DNA of 64,000 nt from Halolamina litorea (lineage in GTDB: Archaea; Halobacteriota; Halobacteria; Halobacteriales; Haloferacaceae): NCBI RefSeq assembly GCF_026616205.1, contig NZ_JANHGR010000001.1:1240001-1304000 (forward strand), written 5' to 3'. The notes under the pieces were generated by a model. That model saw only the letters and a program-made list of their open reading frames with translations, had not been told where the DNA came from and did not search any database. This document shows positions 54,278 to 63,547 of this stretch, one piece after another. The number at the start of each line of letters is the position of its first letter. Position 1 is the stretch's first letter. A program made the position numbers and the translations under genes.

Positions 54278-56059
54278 ATGCGACTGCAGGAGTACTGGGG
54301 CGTCGGCCCGAAGACGGCCGAACTGCTCGAAGCGGAGTTGGGCGTCGAGCGTGCCGTACGCGCCATCGAGTCGGCGGACGTGGGGACGCTGGTCGACGCC
54401 GGACTCCCGCGCGGGCGGGCGACCCGGATCCTCCGGCGTGCCACGGGTGCCGCCGGCCTGGACACCCTCGGGACCGGCGACGCCCGTGACGTGTACGGCG
54501 ATCTGCTCGAACTGGCCGCGGCGGACGCGCTGACCGCCGGCGCCGCCGACCGGATCAGGGTGCTCACGCCGTTGGAAACGCGGGAGGCCGCCGAGGAACG
54601 CCTCGACCGCATCGACGCCGCGACGGCGGTGTGGACGGGCCTCGACGGCGACGAGCGCGAGTCGGTTATCGGGACGTTCGCCGAGTACGACGCCGCCGGC
54701 GCTGGGCGCCGTGCCGCCGTCGAAGCGGCGCTCGCGCTCCGGTCCGTCGGCGACGGCGACGGTCCGTTCGACCGTCTCGCCGACCTCGACGCCGAATCCC
54801 TCGCCGACGCCGTCGACGCGCTCGGGGCCGTCGAGGGCGAGTTCGGTGGCGCGGGGGCCGACCCGGACGCCCTCTCGGTCGGCGAGGGCGCCGACGAACG
54901 ACTCGACTCGCTACGGACGCAGTTGGCCGCCGCACGGCGACTGAACGACGCCGCGCTTGACGTACTCGAGACCGTCCGCGGGCAGGGCGTCCGCTCGTTG
55001 GAGGAGTTCCAGCGTGCCGTGCTCTCCTACGTCGCCGAGGAGACGGGCGTGGCCGCCGGCGAGGTCCGGTCGGTCGCCCCCGACGAGGCGCGCGACGAGA
55101 CCGACTTCGTCTCGGCGACCCTGCGCGCGCTGGTCGCCGAGTTGGAGGGCCGGGTCGCCGACCGGGAAGCCACCGTCGCCGCCGAACTCAGGGACGTACT
55201 GGACGAGGCCGGCGAGTCGGTGGCGGTGGCCGTCGACGCCGTGGACGCGCTCGCGTTCGACCTCTCGTTGGCCCGGTTCGCGGCCACACACGACCTCACG
55301 CGGCCGACACTCGTGGAAGACGGACTCGCCGTCCGGGGCGCGCGGAACCTCTTCATCGACGGGGATATCCAGCCGATCACCTACGGCGTCGGGACCCACG
55401 GCGTCACCGGCGGCGCCGACGAGGCGCCCGACCCGCCCTCGGGCGACCGCGTGGCCGTGCTCACGGGGGCGAACTCCGGCGGGAAGACGACGCTGCTGGA
55501 GACGCTCTGTGGAGTCGCGCTGCTGGCGGCGATGGGGCTGCCAGTCCCCGCCGAGGCGGCCGAAGTCGGTCGGTTCGACGCCGTCGTGTTCCACCGCCGA
55601 CACGCCTCGTTCAACGCCGGCGTGTTGGAGTCGACGCTTCGGTCGGTGGTGCCGCCGCTCACCGGCGAGGGGCGGGCGCTGATGCTCGTCGACGAGTTCG
55701 AGGCGATCACCGAGCCTGGACGGGCGGCTGACCTGCTGAACGGGTTGGTCGATCTGACCGTCGACCGTGGCGCGCTCGGGGTGTTCGTCACCCACCTCGC
55801 CGACGACCTCTCGCCGCTGCCGACGACCGCTCGGGTGGACGGGATCTTCGCCGAGGGGCTGACCGACGACCTCGACCTGCGGGTGGACTACCAGCCGCGC
55901 TTTGGCACCGTCGGGCGCTCGACCCCCGAGTTCATCGTCTCGCGGCTGGTCGCCAACGCCCGCGACCGCGACGAGCGGGCGGCGTTCCGGTCGATCGCTG
56001 CCGCCGTCGGCGAGGAGGCCGTCCAGCGGACCCTTTCCGACGCCGAGTGGGAGGCCTGA
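54278..56059 (+). CDS. MutS-family ATPase with N-terminal helix-hairpin-helix
   Basis: A 593-residue protein. Residues about 1-60 hold an HhH-like DNA-binding segment (YWGVGPKTAELLEAELG). A long helical middle has MutS clamp/lever character. Walker A is GANSGGKTTLLETL (about 397-410) and Walker B LMLVDEFEAITEPG. The mismatch-recognition domain I of MutS1 and the Smr domain of MutS2 are both absent. It belongs to a MutS-like group seen in haloarchaea; a role in recombination or junction processing is possible, unproven. ATG 54278 has a gaatacc box 27 nt upstream. Confidence 0.85.
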   Translation: MRLQEYWGVGPKTAELLEAELGVERAVRAIESADVGTLVDAGLPRGRATRILRRATGAAGLDTLGTGDARDVYGDLLELAAADALTAGAADRIRVLTPLETREAAEERLDRIDAATAVWTGLDGDERESVIGTFAEYDAAGAGRRAAVEAALALRSVGDGDGPFDRLADLDAESLADAVDALGAVEGEFGGAGADPDALSVGEGADERLDSLRTQLAAARRLNDAALDVLETVRGQGVRSLEEFQRAVLSYVAEETGVAAGEVRSVAPDEARDETDFVSATLRALVAELEGRVADREATVAAELRDVLDEAGESVAVAVDAVDALAFDLSLARFAATHDLTRPTLVEDGLAVRGARNLFIDGDIQPITYGVGTHGVTGGADEAPDPPSGDRVAVLTGANSGGKTTLLETLCGVALLAAMGLPVPAEAAEVGRFDAVVFHRRHASFNAGVLESTLRSVVPPLTGEGRALMLVDEFEAITEPGRAADLLNGLVDLTVDRGALGVFVTHLADDLSPLPTTARVDGIFAEGLTDDLDLRVDYQPRFGTVGRSTPEFIVSRLVANARDRDERAAFRSIAAAVGEEAVQRTLSDAEWEA

Positions 56060-56142
56060 TCGCAGCGACGTGTTTACCGAGGGACCAGAACTGCCGACAT
56101 AAAGGCGGTAAGGTAATACGTTCCTTCAACGAACCAACTACC

Positions 56143-57936
56143 GTGGTGGGCCCTCCAGCGCAAACTCGGCGGGTGTTACTCGTTATGGGCCCCGGGAGAG
56201 ACCGCGAACTCATCACCGACTGGCTCACTGAGGCACATGACTACGAGGTCACGACCCTCCGCGAGGCCTCGACGCTCCCGACTGAGTACGACATCTGCCT
56301 GCTCGACGCCGCGGGGATCGACGCCTACTACGACGAACTCTCGGACCGGTGTGCCGACGCCGCCGCGTACCTCCCCCACGTGCTGCTCCTGACCGAGGAA
56401 CAGCACGCCGACGGGCGGGGGTGGTCGATGCCGGATGTGTCGACGGTGGGGGACCCGCTGATCGACGAAGTGCTCATGCTCCCCCTGGAGAAGCAGACGC
56501 TCGCCCGGCGCGTCGAGAACCTCCTCGCCACCCGGGACGCGTCGCTCAAACTGACCGAACGGGAGCGCCAGTACCGCGAGTTGGTCGAACTCACGCCGGA
56601 GGCCATCCTGTTGCTCGACGGCGACCGAGTCGTCTACGCCAACAGCGCCGCCGCCGAACTGTTCGGCGTCGACAAGGACGGCCTGATCGACGGCTCGTTC
56701 AGCCGGTTCGTCCCCGCCGCCTCGGAGGCGGCCATCGCCCGAACGCTCGCGTCGGTTCCCCGGACGGGCAACGGGCCGACCGAGTTCACCGAGCACACGC
56801 TCCGGAACGCCCGTGGCCGCGATATCGAGACCGCCGTCGCCGGCGTCACCGTCACCTACGGCGGTGAGCAGGTCACGCAACTGCTGATTCGGAACCTCAC
56901 CGAGACCAAACGGCAGGCAGAGCGGCTCCGACTGTTCGGCCGAGGGATCGAGGCGGCCGCCCACGGGATCGTGGTCTGTGACGCCCGGTCGGAGGACGTC
57001 CCGATGATCTACGCCAACGAGGCGTTCTGTCGTATCACGGGCTACTCGTTGGGGGAGGTGCTCGGCCAGAACTGCCGGTTCCTCCAGGGGGAGAACACCG
57101 ACCCGGAGACGGTCGATCGGATCAGGACCGCCGTCGAGACGGGGAACGCGATCACGGTCGAACTGCTGAACTACCGGAAGGACGGGACGCCGTTCTGGAA
57201 CCGACTCGAGATCACGCCGATCAGGAACGATCGGGGGGAGTTAACCCACTTCCTCGGGAGTCAGCGGGACATCACCGACCGCATCCGGAACGAACAGCGG
57301 CTCTCGGTGCTCGATCGGATCCTCCGGCACAACGTCCGGAACAAGACCAACGTGATCCGGGGGTACGCAAACACCATCATCGACGAGGGCTCCCCCCCGG
57401 ATGCGGCCGCCGAACGGATCAGGAGTGCGGCGGACGAACTCTACACGATCAGCGAGCAGATCCGGGAGTTCGACGCCGTCGTCCGCGACACGGGCGAGTT
57501 GACACAGACGGTCCCACTCGACGCCGTCGTCGGCGACGCCGTCGCCGCGCTGAGAGAGGAGAACCCCGACGCCGACGTGGTGTTCCGGGCGTCCGGGTCG
57601 GTGCTCGTCGACGCGCACTCGACGCTCCGGGCGGCGCTCACCGACCTGCTCTACCAACTCGGCGACGCCGAACGGCCGATGGCCGACATCTCCCTCAGTC
57701 GGGAGGGCGACAGCGTGGACCTCGCCGTGGTCGACCGTGGCGGCGCCATCCCGCCGGAGGACCTCGACCTGGTCGTCGGCGGGACGGAGACCCCCCTCGA
57801 ACACTTGCAGGACCTCGAACTCTGGCTGCTACGGTGGGCCGTCGAGCAGTCCGACGGCGAGTTCGCCGTCGACGACGAGGGCGGCGACCCACGGATCAGG
57901 CTCCGGTTCCCGGCCGCCGAGCTACGAGATTCGTAA
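56143..57936 (+). CDS. LOV-domain sensor histidine kinase-like protein
   Basis: A 597-residue cytoplasmic sensor. It has a receiver-like domain (residues about 8-125), a PAS domain (about 145-255), then a LOV domain with [13 protein letters not shown] (photoactive Cys 311), [15 protein letters not shown] and [10 protein letters not shown]. The H-box is [19 protein letters not shown] (His 396). The ATPase domain is degenerate: the N-box Asn is missing ([18 protein letters not shown]) and the G boxes are poor. It should bind flavin and sense blue light, but kinase activity is doubtful. GTG 56143 lies about 27 nt after gtaatac, better than later ATG 56185. Confidence 0.87.
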   Translation: MVGPPAQTRRVLLVMGPGRDRELITDWLTEAHDYEVTTLREASTLPTEYDICLLDAAGIDAYYDELSDRCADAAAYLPHVLLLTEEQHADGRGWSMPDVSTVGDPLIDEVLMLPLEKQTLARRVENLLATRDASLKLTERERQYRELVELTPEAILLLDGDRVVYANSAAAELFGVDKDGLIDGSFSRFVPAASEAAIARTLASVPRTGNGPTEFTEHTLRNARGRDIETAVAGVTVTYGGEQVTQLLIRNLTETKRQAERLRLFGRGIEAAAHGIVVCDARSEDVPMIYANEAFCRITGYSLGEVLGQNCRFLQGENTDPETVDRIRTAVETGNAITVELLNYRKDGTPFWNRLEITPIRNDRGELTHFLGSQRDITDRIRNEQRLSVLDRILRHNVRNKTNVIRGYANTIIDEGSPPDAAAERIRSAADELYTISEQIREFDAVVRDTGELTQTVPLDAVVGDAVAALREENPDADVVFRASGSVLVDAHSTLRAALTDLLYQLGDAERPMADISLSREGDSVDLAVVDRGGAIPPEDLDLVVGGTETPLEHLQDLELWLLRWAVEQSDGEFAVDDEGGDPRIRLRFPAAELRDS

Positions 57937-58027
57937 CTCGTTCGTCGAGGGTGTTCCACTGACGTGTACAGCGACGACGACGGCCGACCCGCGGGATTCA
58001 AGGTCGTGCCCATCCCGCTCTCAGGTG

Positions 58028-58957
58028 ATGCGTCAGGACCACCTCGTTGCCGCGGGGCAACTCTCCCGGGCGGACGTGGAAGGGCTGCTCGACCGCGCGG
58101 CCGAGTTCGATGCGGCGCTGGCCGAGGGTGGCGGGGCGGCGTTGCCCGCCCGGTACCCCGAGACGGTGCTCGCCCTGTGTTTCTACGAACCGAGCACGCG
58201 GACCAAGATGTCCTTCGAGACGGCGATGAAGCGTCTCGGTGGCCGCGTCGTCGACATGGGCAGCGTCGACGCCTCATCCGTCAGCAAGGGTGAAAGCCTC
58301 GCCGACACCGTCAGGGTGATCGAAGGGTACGCCGACGGCCTCGTGTTGCGCCACCCGCGGGAGGGGGCCGCGAAGATGGCCGCGGAGTTCGTCGACGTGC
58401 CCGTCGTCAACGCCGGCGACGGCGCCGGCCAACACCCCAGCCAGACCCTCCTCGACCTCTACACCATCCGCGAGGCCGCGGGACTGGACGACCTCACGAT
58501 CGGCATCGTCGGCGACCTGAAGTACGGCCGGACGGTCCACTCGTTGGCCACCGCGCTGACGGAGTTCGACGCCCGGATGCACTTCGTCAGCCCGGAGTCG
58601 CTGCAACTGCCCCGATCGGTCCGGTTCGACCTCCACGAGTCGGGCGCGCAGGTCCGGGAACACACCGACCTCGACGAGGTGCTGCCGGAACTCGACGTGC
58701 TCTACGTCACGCGGATCCAGCGCGAACGCTTCCCCGACGAGGACGAGTACCAGAAAGTCGCCGGGGAGTTCAAGATCGACAGCGACACCCTCGACGCCGC
58801 GCGGGACGACCTGACGGTGATGCACCCGTTGCCCCGCGTCGACGAGATCGCCCCCGAGATCGACGACACCGACCACGCCCACTACTTCGAGCAGGCCCAC
58901 AACGGCGTTCCCGTCCGGATGGCGCTGCTCGACCAACTCCTCTCGAACCATGAGTGA
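58028..58957 (+). CDS. pyrB: Aspartate carbamoyltransferase, catalytic subunit
   Basis: A 309-residue enzyme making N-carbamoyl-aspartate in pyrimidine synthesis. Carbamoyl-phosphate motif [56 protein letters not shown] and the aspartate loop [11 protein letters not shown] are all present. Cytoplasmic. The end overlaps pyrI by 8 nt. A gattcaag patch about 27 nt upstream is a weak promoter. Confidence 0.96.
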   Translation: MRQDHLVAAGQLSRADVEGLLDRAAEFDAALAEGGGAALPARYPETVLALCFYEPSTRTKMSFETAMKRLGGRVVDMGSVDASSVSKGESLADTVRVIEGYADGLVLRHPREGAAKMAAEFVDVPVVNAGDGAGQHPSQTLLDLYTIREAAGLDDLTIGIVGDLKYGRTVHSLATALTEFDARMHFVSPESLQLPRSVRFDLHESGAQVREHTDLDEVLPELDVLYVTRIQRERFPDEDEYQKVAGEFKIDSDTLDAARDDLTVMHPLPRVDEIAPEIDDTDHAHYFEQAHNGVPVRMALLDQLLSNHE

Positions 58958-59411
58958 TCACGAACTCCGTATCTCGAAGATCCGCGACGGCACCGTGCTC
59001 GACCACCTCCCGGGGGGCAGCGCGCTCCACGTGCTGGCCATGCTCGGCATCGACGGCAGCGAGGGAACGGGCGTCAGCGTCGCCATGAACGTCCCCTCGG
59101 GCCGACTCGGGGGCAAGGACGTGGTGAAGATCGAGGAACGGGAGCTCTCACAGGCGGAGGTCGACGTCCTCTCGCTGATCGCCCCGCGGGCGACAGTCAA
59201 CATCGTCCGGGAGTACGACGTGACCGAGAAGAAGCGCGTCGAGCGCCCCGAGAGCGTCAGGGGGGTACTCGCCTGTCCGAACAGTTCCTGTATCACGAAC
59301 GCCGGTGAGCCCGTCGAGACCCGTTTCGACGTGCTCGACGACGGCGTGCGGTGTGGCTACTGTGAGGAGATCATCCGCGAAGGGATCGCGGACCACCTCG
59401 ACGTGGCCTGA
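58950..59411 (+). CDS. pyrI: Aspartate carbamoyltransferase, regulatory subunit
   Basis: A 153-residue allosteric subunit with an N-terminal nucleotide-binding domain ([18 protein letters not shown]) and a C-terminal zinc domain with four Cys (CPNSSCITN and CGYCEE). It joins PyrB in the holoenzyme and transmits CTP/ATP control. Overlaps pyrB. Confidence 0.95.
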   Translation: MSDHELRISKIRDGTVLDHLPGGSALHVLAMLGIDGSEGTGVSVAMNVPSGRLGGKDVVKIEERELSQAEVDVLSLIAPRATVNIVREYDVTEKKRVERPESVRGVLACPNSSCITNAGEPVETRFDVLDDGVRCGYCEEIIREGIADHLDVA

Positions 59412-59441
59412 CCGGCCATCGGCGGGCGGTCCGTTTTCGGC

Positions 59442-60761
59442 CTACCGGCCAGTTCCGTTCCGGGCCCGGTCCAACAGGGAGACAGCGACGGGCTCGATCC
59501 GGCGCGAGTACTGCATGAGCGACGTGCCGAGGATGCTCATCACGAGGACGTAGCCCACGGTGAACGCGTAGATCGTTTGGACCGTCGCCTCGGGGATCGC
59601 GCCGCCGGCCCCGGAGAGAGCGAGGCTGGCGATGATCAGCGAGAACTCGCCGCGGGTGGTCATGCCGAACCCGACCCGGAGCGATCGGCGGTCGTCGAGG
59701 CCGTAGATCCGCCCGCCGAGGAAGCCGGTCAGGAGTTTCGTCGGCGTCGTCACGACCACCGCGGCGACGATGGCGCCGACGATGGAGAGCGTGAACAGCC
59801 CCGGGTCAGTGACGAGGCCGATCCAGAAGAAAAACACCGCCGCGAACGCGTCCCGCAACGGCTCGAGTAGCTGTTCCAGGTCGTGGACGTGGTCGGTCGA
59901 GGAGAAGGCCATGCCGACGAAGAAGGCGGCGACGGCCTCACTGACGCCCAGTCCGAGCGCGATGCCGGCGACGAGGATCGTGACGCCGAGCGCACGGAGG
60001 ACGATGAACTCGTTCGTGTCGGTATCGAGGAACCGCTGCAGGAAGCCGGTCCCGAACGTAGCGACGCCGAGCAGCGCGAGGATGACTCCCACCGCGACCG
60101 CGATGCCTCCGGCGGCTTCCCTGACGTTGCCCCCGCCGAGGACCAGCGCGGACGCGATGGCGAGGTAGACGGCGATGAACAGGTCCTCGAAGACGAGCGT
60201 GCCGAGCATCGGTTCGGACTCGTCGTTGGCGATCCAGCCCAGATCGATCAGGGATTTCGTGATGATCGCGCTCGATGAGATGTAGACGATGCCCGCGGTG
60301 AGGAAGGCCGCGAGGAAGCCGCCGAAGACGACGTAGCCGAAGGCGAAGCCGATGCCGAAGTTGACGAGCAGATCGACCGCCCCCGCTCTGCCGATCCGAT
60401 CCCTGCTCGCGATCAGTCGGCTGAGGTTGAACTCGAGGCCGAGGAAGAACAACAGCAGGACGATCCCGATCTCCGCGCCGACGACGATGAAGTCCGTCTC
60501 GCCCAGCGCCAGTCCACCGACCGCGGCGAAGGGGTCGACGCCGCCGACGGTGACTGTCGGGACGGTAACGGTGATCCCGCCGATCCCGACTTGGCTGCCG
60601 GGCAACGCGGGGAGTTCTCCGAGTACGTTCGACCCCAACAACACGCCGGCGACGATGTAGAAGGGGATCACCGACTGGTCGATCCGACTCGAAACGACGC
60701 CGGCGAGGGCGACGGCGACGAAGAGGACACCGACGTCGACGAGCGCGGTTTCAGTCGCCAC
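59442..60761 (-). CDS. K+/H+ antiporter membrane subunit, KhtU-like (CPA2)
   Basis: A 439-residue protein with about 12-13 membrane helices. Landmarks are VIPFYIVAGVLLGSNVLGELP, FFLGLEFNLSRLI, GIVYISSSAIITKSL and VSEAVAAFFVGMAFSS. GTG start with a strong Shine-Dalgarno AGAGGTGA at 60768-60775, 6 nt upstream, unusual among the leaderless genes here and consistent with internal position in an operon. It follows the KhtT-like gene by 32 nt. Confidence 0.88.
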   Translation of the reverse strand: MATETALVDVGVLFVAVALAGVVSSRIDQSVIPFYIVAGVLLGSNVLGELPALPGSQVGIGGITVTVPTVTVGGVDPFAAVGGLALGETDFIVVGAEIGIVLLLFFLGLEFNLSRLIASRDRIGRAGAVDLLVNFGIGFAFGYVVFGGFLAAFLTAGIVYISSSAIITKSLIDLGWIANDESEPMLGTLVFEDLFIAVYLAIASALVLGGGNVREAAGGIAVAVGVILALLGVATFGTGFLQRFLDTDTNEFIVLRALGVTILVAGIALGLGVSEAVAAFFVGMAFSSTDHVHDLEQLLEPLRDAFAAVFFFWIGLVTDPGLFTLSIVGAIVAAVVVTTPTKLLTGFLGGRIYGLDDRRSLRVGFGMTTRGEFSLIIASLALSGAGGAIPEATVQTIYAFTVGYVLVMSILGTSLMQYSRRIEPVAVSLLDRARNGTGR

Positions 60762-60793
60762 CGGAACTCACCTCTGGAGGGAACATCCGGCGA

Positions 60794-61288
60794 TTACCCG
60801 TCGAGCCCGGTCCCGAGCAGTTCCTCGAACCGGTCACAGTCCTCCCGGTGACCGATGGCGACCAGCGTGTCGCCGACTTCGAGGGCCGTCTCCGGCGTCG
60901 GCGGGGAGATGAGTTCCTCCCCGCGCTGGATGGCGACGATGGAGACGCCCGTCCGGTTGCGGATGTCCAACTCCGCGAGGGTCCGGCCGGCGACCTCGGC
61001 GGTCTCGGAGACGTCGTACCACTCGATGTGGGTGTCGTCGGAGAGCACCGTCTCCACCTGATCGGCTTGGACCGGCTGGAAGTACGCCCCCTCGAGGATC
61101 GTGCCGATCTTCCGGGCCAAGCGATCCGACGCCTCGAACAGTTTCTCGCTGTCCGCGTCGGCCTCCGGTTTCACGAACACCTCGCGCTTGCCCGTGTTGT
61201 GGGTCACGATGACGAGGCGGCCCCCGTCGTCAAGTTCGATCTCGAACTTCTTCCCGACGCCGGGGAGATCACTTTCGTAGACGGTCAT
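60794..61288 (-). CDS. KhtT-like antiporter regulatory subunit with RCK_C domain
   Basis: A 164-residue soluble protein. The N-terminal half (MTVYESDLPGVGKKFEIEL) matches KhtT, and the C-terminal half is a TrkA-C/RCK_C domain (AGRTLAELDIRNRTGVSIVAIQRG, TALEVGDTLVAIGHREDC). KhtT senses nucleotides and gates the KhtU antiporter. The ATG lies about 28 nt after atttatc, the promoter of this two-gene operon. Confidence 0.9.
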   Translation of the reverse strand: MTVYESDLPGVGKKFEIELDDGGRLVIVTHNTGKREVFVKPEADADSEKLFEASDRLARKIGTILEGAYFQPVQADQVETVLSDDTHIEWYDVSETAEVAGRTLAELDIRNRTGVSIVAIQRGEELISPPTPETALEVGDTLVAIGHREDCDRFEELLGTGLDG

Positions 61289-61362
61289 TACTCGAAGAAG
61301 CCAAGAGACACTGATAAATCGTTTGCCTCGCCAACCGGCTTCGCCCGTCAGTTACGGCACAC

Positions 61363-62046
61363 TCACCGGAACGACCCGAACGAGGGGCGCCACGAGAGCA
61401 GCGCCACCGTGACGACGAAGACGAGCGTGGAGACGTCGTAGGCGTAGGTCGTCGTCGCCACCGCGACGAACGAACCGCCGCCGAAGACCGCCGTCCCGAC
61501 GGAGGCGACGATGGGCCACGAACAGGAGATACAGGAGAACAGCCCCAGCAACCCCGGAGCGGCCGACCCCGCGGCGTCGAGGACGGTGACGTAGATCAGG
61601 TACGAAAGCGCGAGGTAGCCGACGACCCGTGCGGGCATCAGTACCAGCCGCACGAACTCGCTTTTGAACGTGACCGCCGGCCCCCACCCCGGCGGGAGCC
61701 AGAGCACCGAGAAGCCGGTGGCGTACTCGAACGTCGAGGGGATGCCGCCCGCGACGAGTCCGCCGGTGTACGCCAGCACCGCGAAGTACCCGACCGCGAT
61801 GGCGGCCGCGCGTCGCTTCGTCGAGCGGCCCGCCGCGGGGGCGTCGACGCGTAGGAACACCCACAGGGCGACGTTGATCCAGAGCAGGCCGTAGAGGGCG
61901 AATCGGGGGTCGGTGACGGACGCGGTGTTGCCGAACAGCCAGTAGCCGGTCAGGGCCATCACCTCGACGTAGAGCACGCCGACGGCGAGAAGGATGCTTC
62001 GGGGCTCCGGGAAGGCGTCGACAGTCACGCGGTCGAGTGCGCTCAT
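61363..62046 (-). CDS. Uncharacterised membrane protein beside heme A/O synthesis genes
   Basis: A 227-residue protein with about six membrane helices. A CxxC segment, LFSCISCSWPIVASVG, lies in a helix near residue 170 and might bind metal or be a redox pair. It starts 2 nt after the ctaAB stop, so it is probably co-transcribed with it and linked to cytochrome oxidase assembly; that link is inference. Confidence 0.75.
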   Translation of the reverse strand: MSALDRVTVDAFPEPRSILLAVGVLYVEVMALTGYWLFGNTASVTDPRFALYGLLWINVALWVFLRVDAPAAGRSTKRRAAAIAVGYFAVLAYTGGLVAGGIPSTFEYATGFSVLWLPPGWGPAVTFKSEFVRLVLMPARVVGYLALSYLIYVTVLDAAGSAAPGLLGLFSCISCSWPIVASVGTAVFGGGSFVAVATTTYAYDVSTLVFVVTVALLSWRPSFGSFR

Positions 62047-62048
62047 AG

Positions 62049-63449
62049 TCAGAACACGAGCGTGTCGATCACCACCGCGAGCAACACGCCGCCGAGGTAG
62101 GCGTTCGAGGCGTGGAACGCACGGAACGCCGCCGCCTCGGTGCGCTCGAAGTGGAGTCGGACGACCGCCCAGAGGAACACCGCCGCGAGGGCGACGCCGA
62201 AGGCGACGAACAGCCAGTCGAGGCGGGCCGCGAGCGCCAGCGCGGCCGACGCAGCCAGGGTGGCCCCGAGGTACCACAGGATGTGTCGCCGGGTGGTCGT
62301 CTCGCCGCGCACGACAGGCATCATCGGGAAGCCGCCGGCCGCGTAGTCGTCCTTGTAGGCGAGCGCGAGGTTGTAGAAGTGTGCGGGCGTCCAGAGGAAC
62401 ACGACCGTCGCGAGGCCGATCCCACCCCAACCGATCTCGCCGGTGACGGCGGCCCAGCCGATCAGTGCGGGGAGCGCGCCGGCGGCGCCGCCGATGACGG
62501 TGTTCTGGACGGTGTTGGGCTTGAGGATCAGCGTGTAGACGACGCTGTAGAACGCGATGGCGGTGATCCCCAGCACGGCCGCGAGCAGGTTGATCGAGGC
62601 GAACAGGCCGACCGAGATGGCGGCGAGCACGAGGCCGAACGCCACGGCGTTCCGGACGGGCACGAGGTCGACCGCGAGCGGGCGGTCGCTGGTTCGCTGC
62701 ATCCGGCGGTCCACGTCGCGTTCGAGGACGTGGTTGAACGTGCCGGACGCACCGATCGAGAGCGCGCCGGCGGCGAGCGTCTTGGCGACTACGGGAACGG
62801 TGAAGTTCGCGCCGCCAGCCAGCGCCATCGCCGCCGAGGCGACGAGACAGAGCAGCCACATCAGCCGCGGCTTGGTCAGGCGGAAGTAGGCCGCGAGCTT
62901 GGCCTTCGTCCGGGGCCAGCCCGGATCCGGGAGCTCCGGCGAGGGCGTGTCCTCGACCGGCGGGAGTTCGTCGTCGATGGGGTCCTCGGGCGTGTCGTCG
63001 GGGTCACCGGTGGCCGCCTCCAGGGACCACGCGAGCGCGGCGAGGACGCCGCCGAAGATGGCGACGCCGAGCGCGAGGTGCAGCGTCGAGACGCCGGCGG
63101 TCGCGCTCACGGCCGTCGTGGCGATGATGGCGCCGACGCCCGACTGGAGCGGGAACAGCGCGAGGGCGACGAGGAGTGCGCCCTTGACGCGCCGGGACTC
63201 CCCACGGCGCCACGCGACGGCGGTGGCAGCGAGGAGCAGGAGGCCGACGACGCCCGCGCCGATGCGGTGGCCGAGCGCGAACCAGCCGTCGGCGGAGGTC
63301 GGGAGCGCGAAGCCGCCGCCACAGGCTGGCCAGCCGCTACAGGCTGCCGCAGCGTCGGTGATGGCCGTAGTCGCGCCGACGGCGACGAGGAGGTACACCC
63401 CCATCGCGGCCGCCGCGAGCAGGCCGGCGAACTGGCGGTCGGAAGTCAC
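62049..63449 (-). CDS. ctaB: Heme A synthase-like (CtaA) and heme O synthase (CtaB) fusion
   Basis: A 466-residue membrane protein. Residues 1 to about 150 form a four-helix CtaA/Cox15-like half with CSGWPACGG, GHRIGAGVVG and LHLALGVAI (His ligands). Residues about 150-180 are an acidic Pro-rich linker. Residues about 185-466 are the UbiA-family farnesyltransferase CtaB with NHVLERDVDRRMQRTSDRPL and LWTPAHFYNLALAYKDDYAAGG. It makes heme O (and perhaps A) for terminal oxidase. GTG 63449 lies 27 nt after gataaat. Divergent from coxB. Confidence 0.9.
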   Translation of the reverse strand: MTSDRQFAGLLAAAAMGVYLLVAVGATTAITDAAAACSGWPACGGGFALPTSADGWFALGHRIGAGVVGLLLLAATAVAWRRGESRRVKGALLVALALFPLQSGVGAIIATTAVSATAGVSTLHLALGVAIFGGVLAALAWSLEAATGDPDDTPEDPIDDELPPVEDTPSPELPDPGWPRTKAKLAAYFRLTKPRLMWLLCLVASAAMALAGGANFTVPVVAKTLAAGALSIGASGTFNHVLERDVDRRMQRTSDRPLAVDLVPVRNAVAFGLVLAAISVGLFASINLLAAVLGITAIAFYSVVYTLILKPNTVQNTVIGGAAGALPALIGWAAVTGEIGWGGIGLATVVFLWTPAHFYNLALAYKDDYAAGGFPMMPVVRGETTTRRHILWYLGATLAASAALALAARLDWLFVAFGVALAAVFLWAVVRLHFERTEAAAFRAFHASNAYLGGVLLAVVIDTLVF

Positions 63450-63547
63450 ACACGGAGTTACATACGCGGCTATTTATCGGCTTCGCGTCGGGCGCGCCCG
63501 TGGGAACCGCGCCAGCTTATTTAGGCGATGCCGGAGTTGTTCGCACA

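Noticed and set aside
51916-54612. An 898-codon minus-strand frame opposite the YeeE and ThDP genes
   Set aside because: Same GC-driven artefact; the plus-strand genes have clear catalytic motifs.
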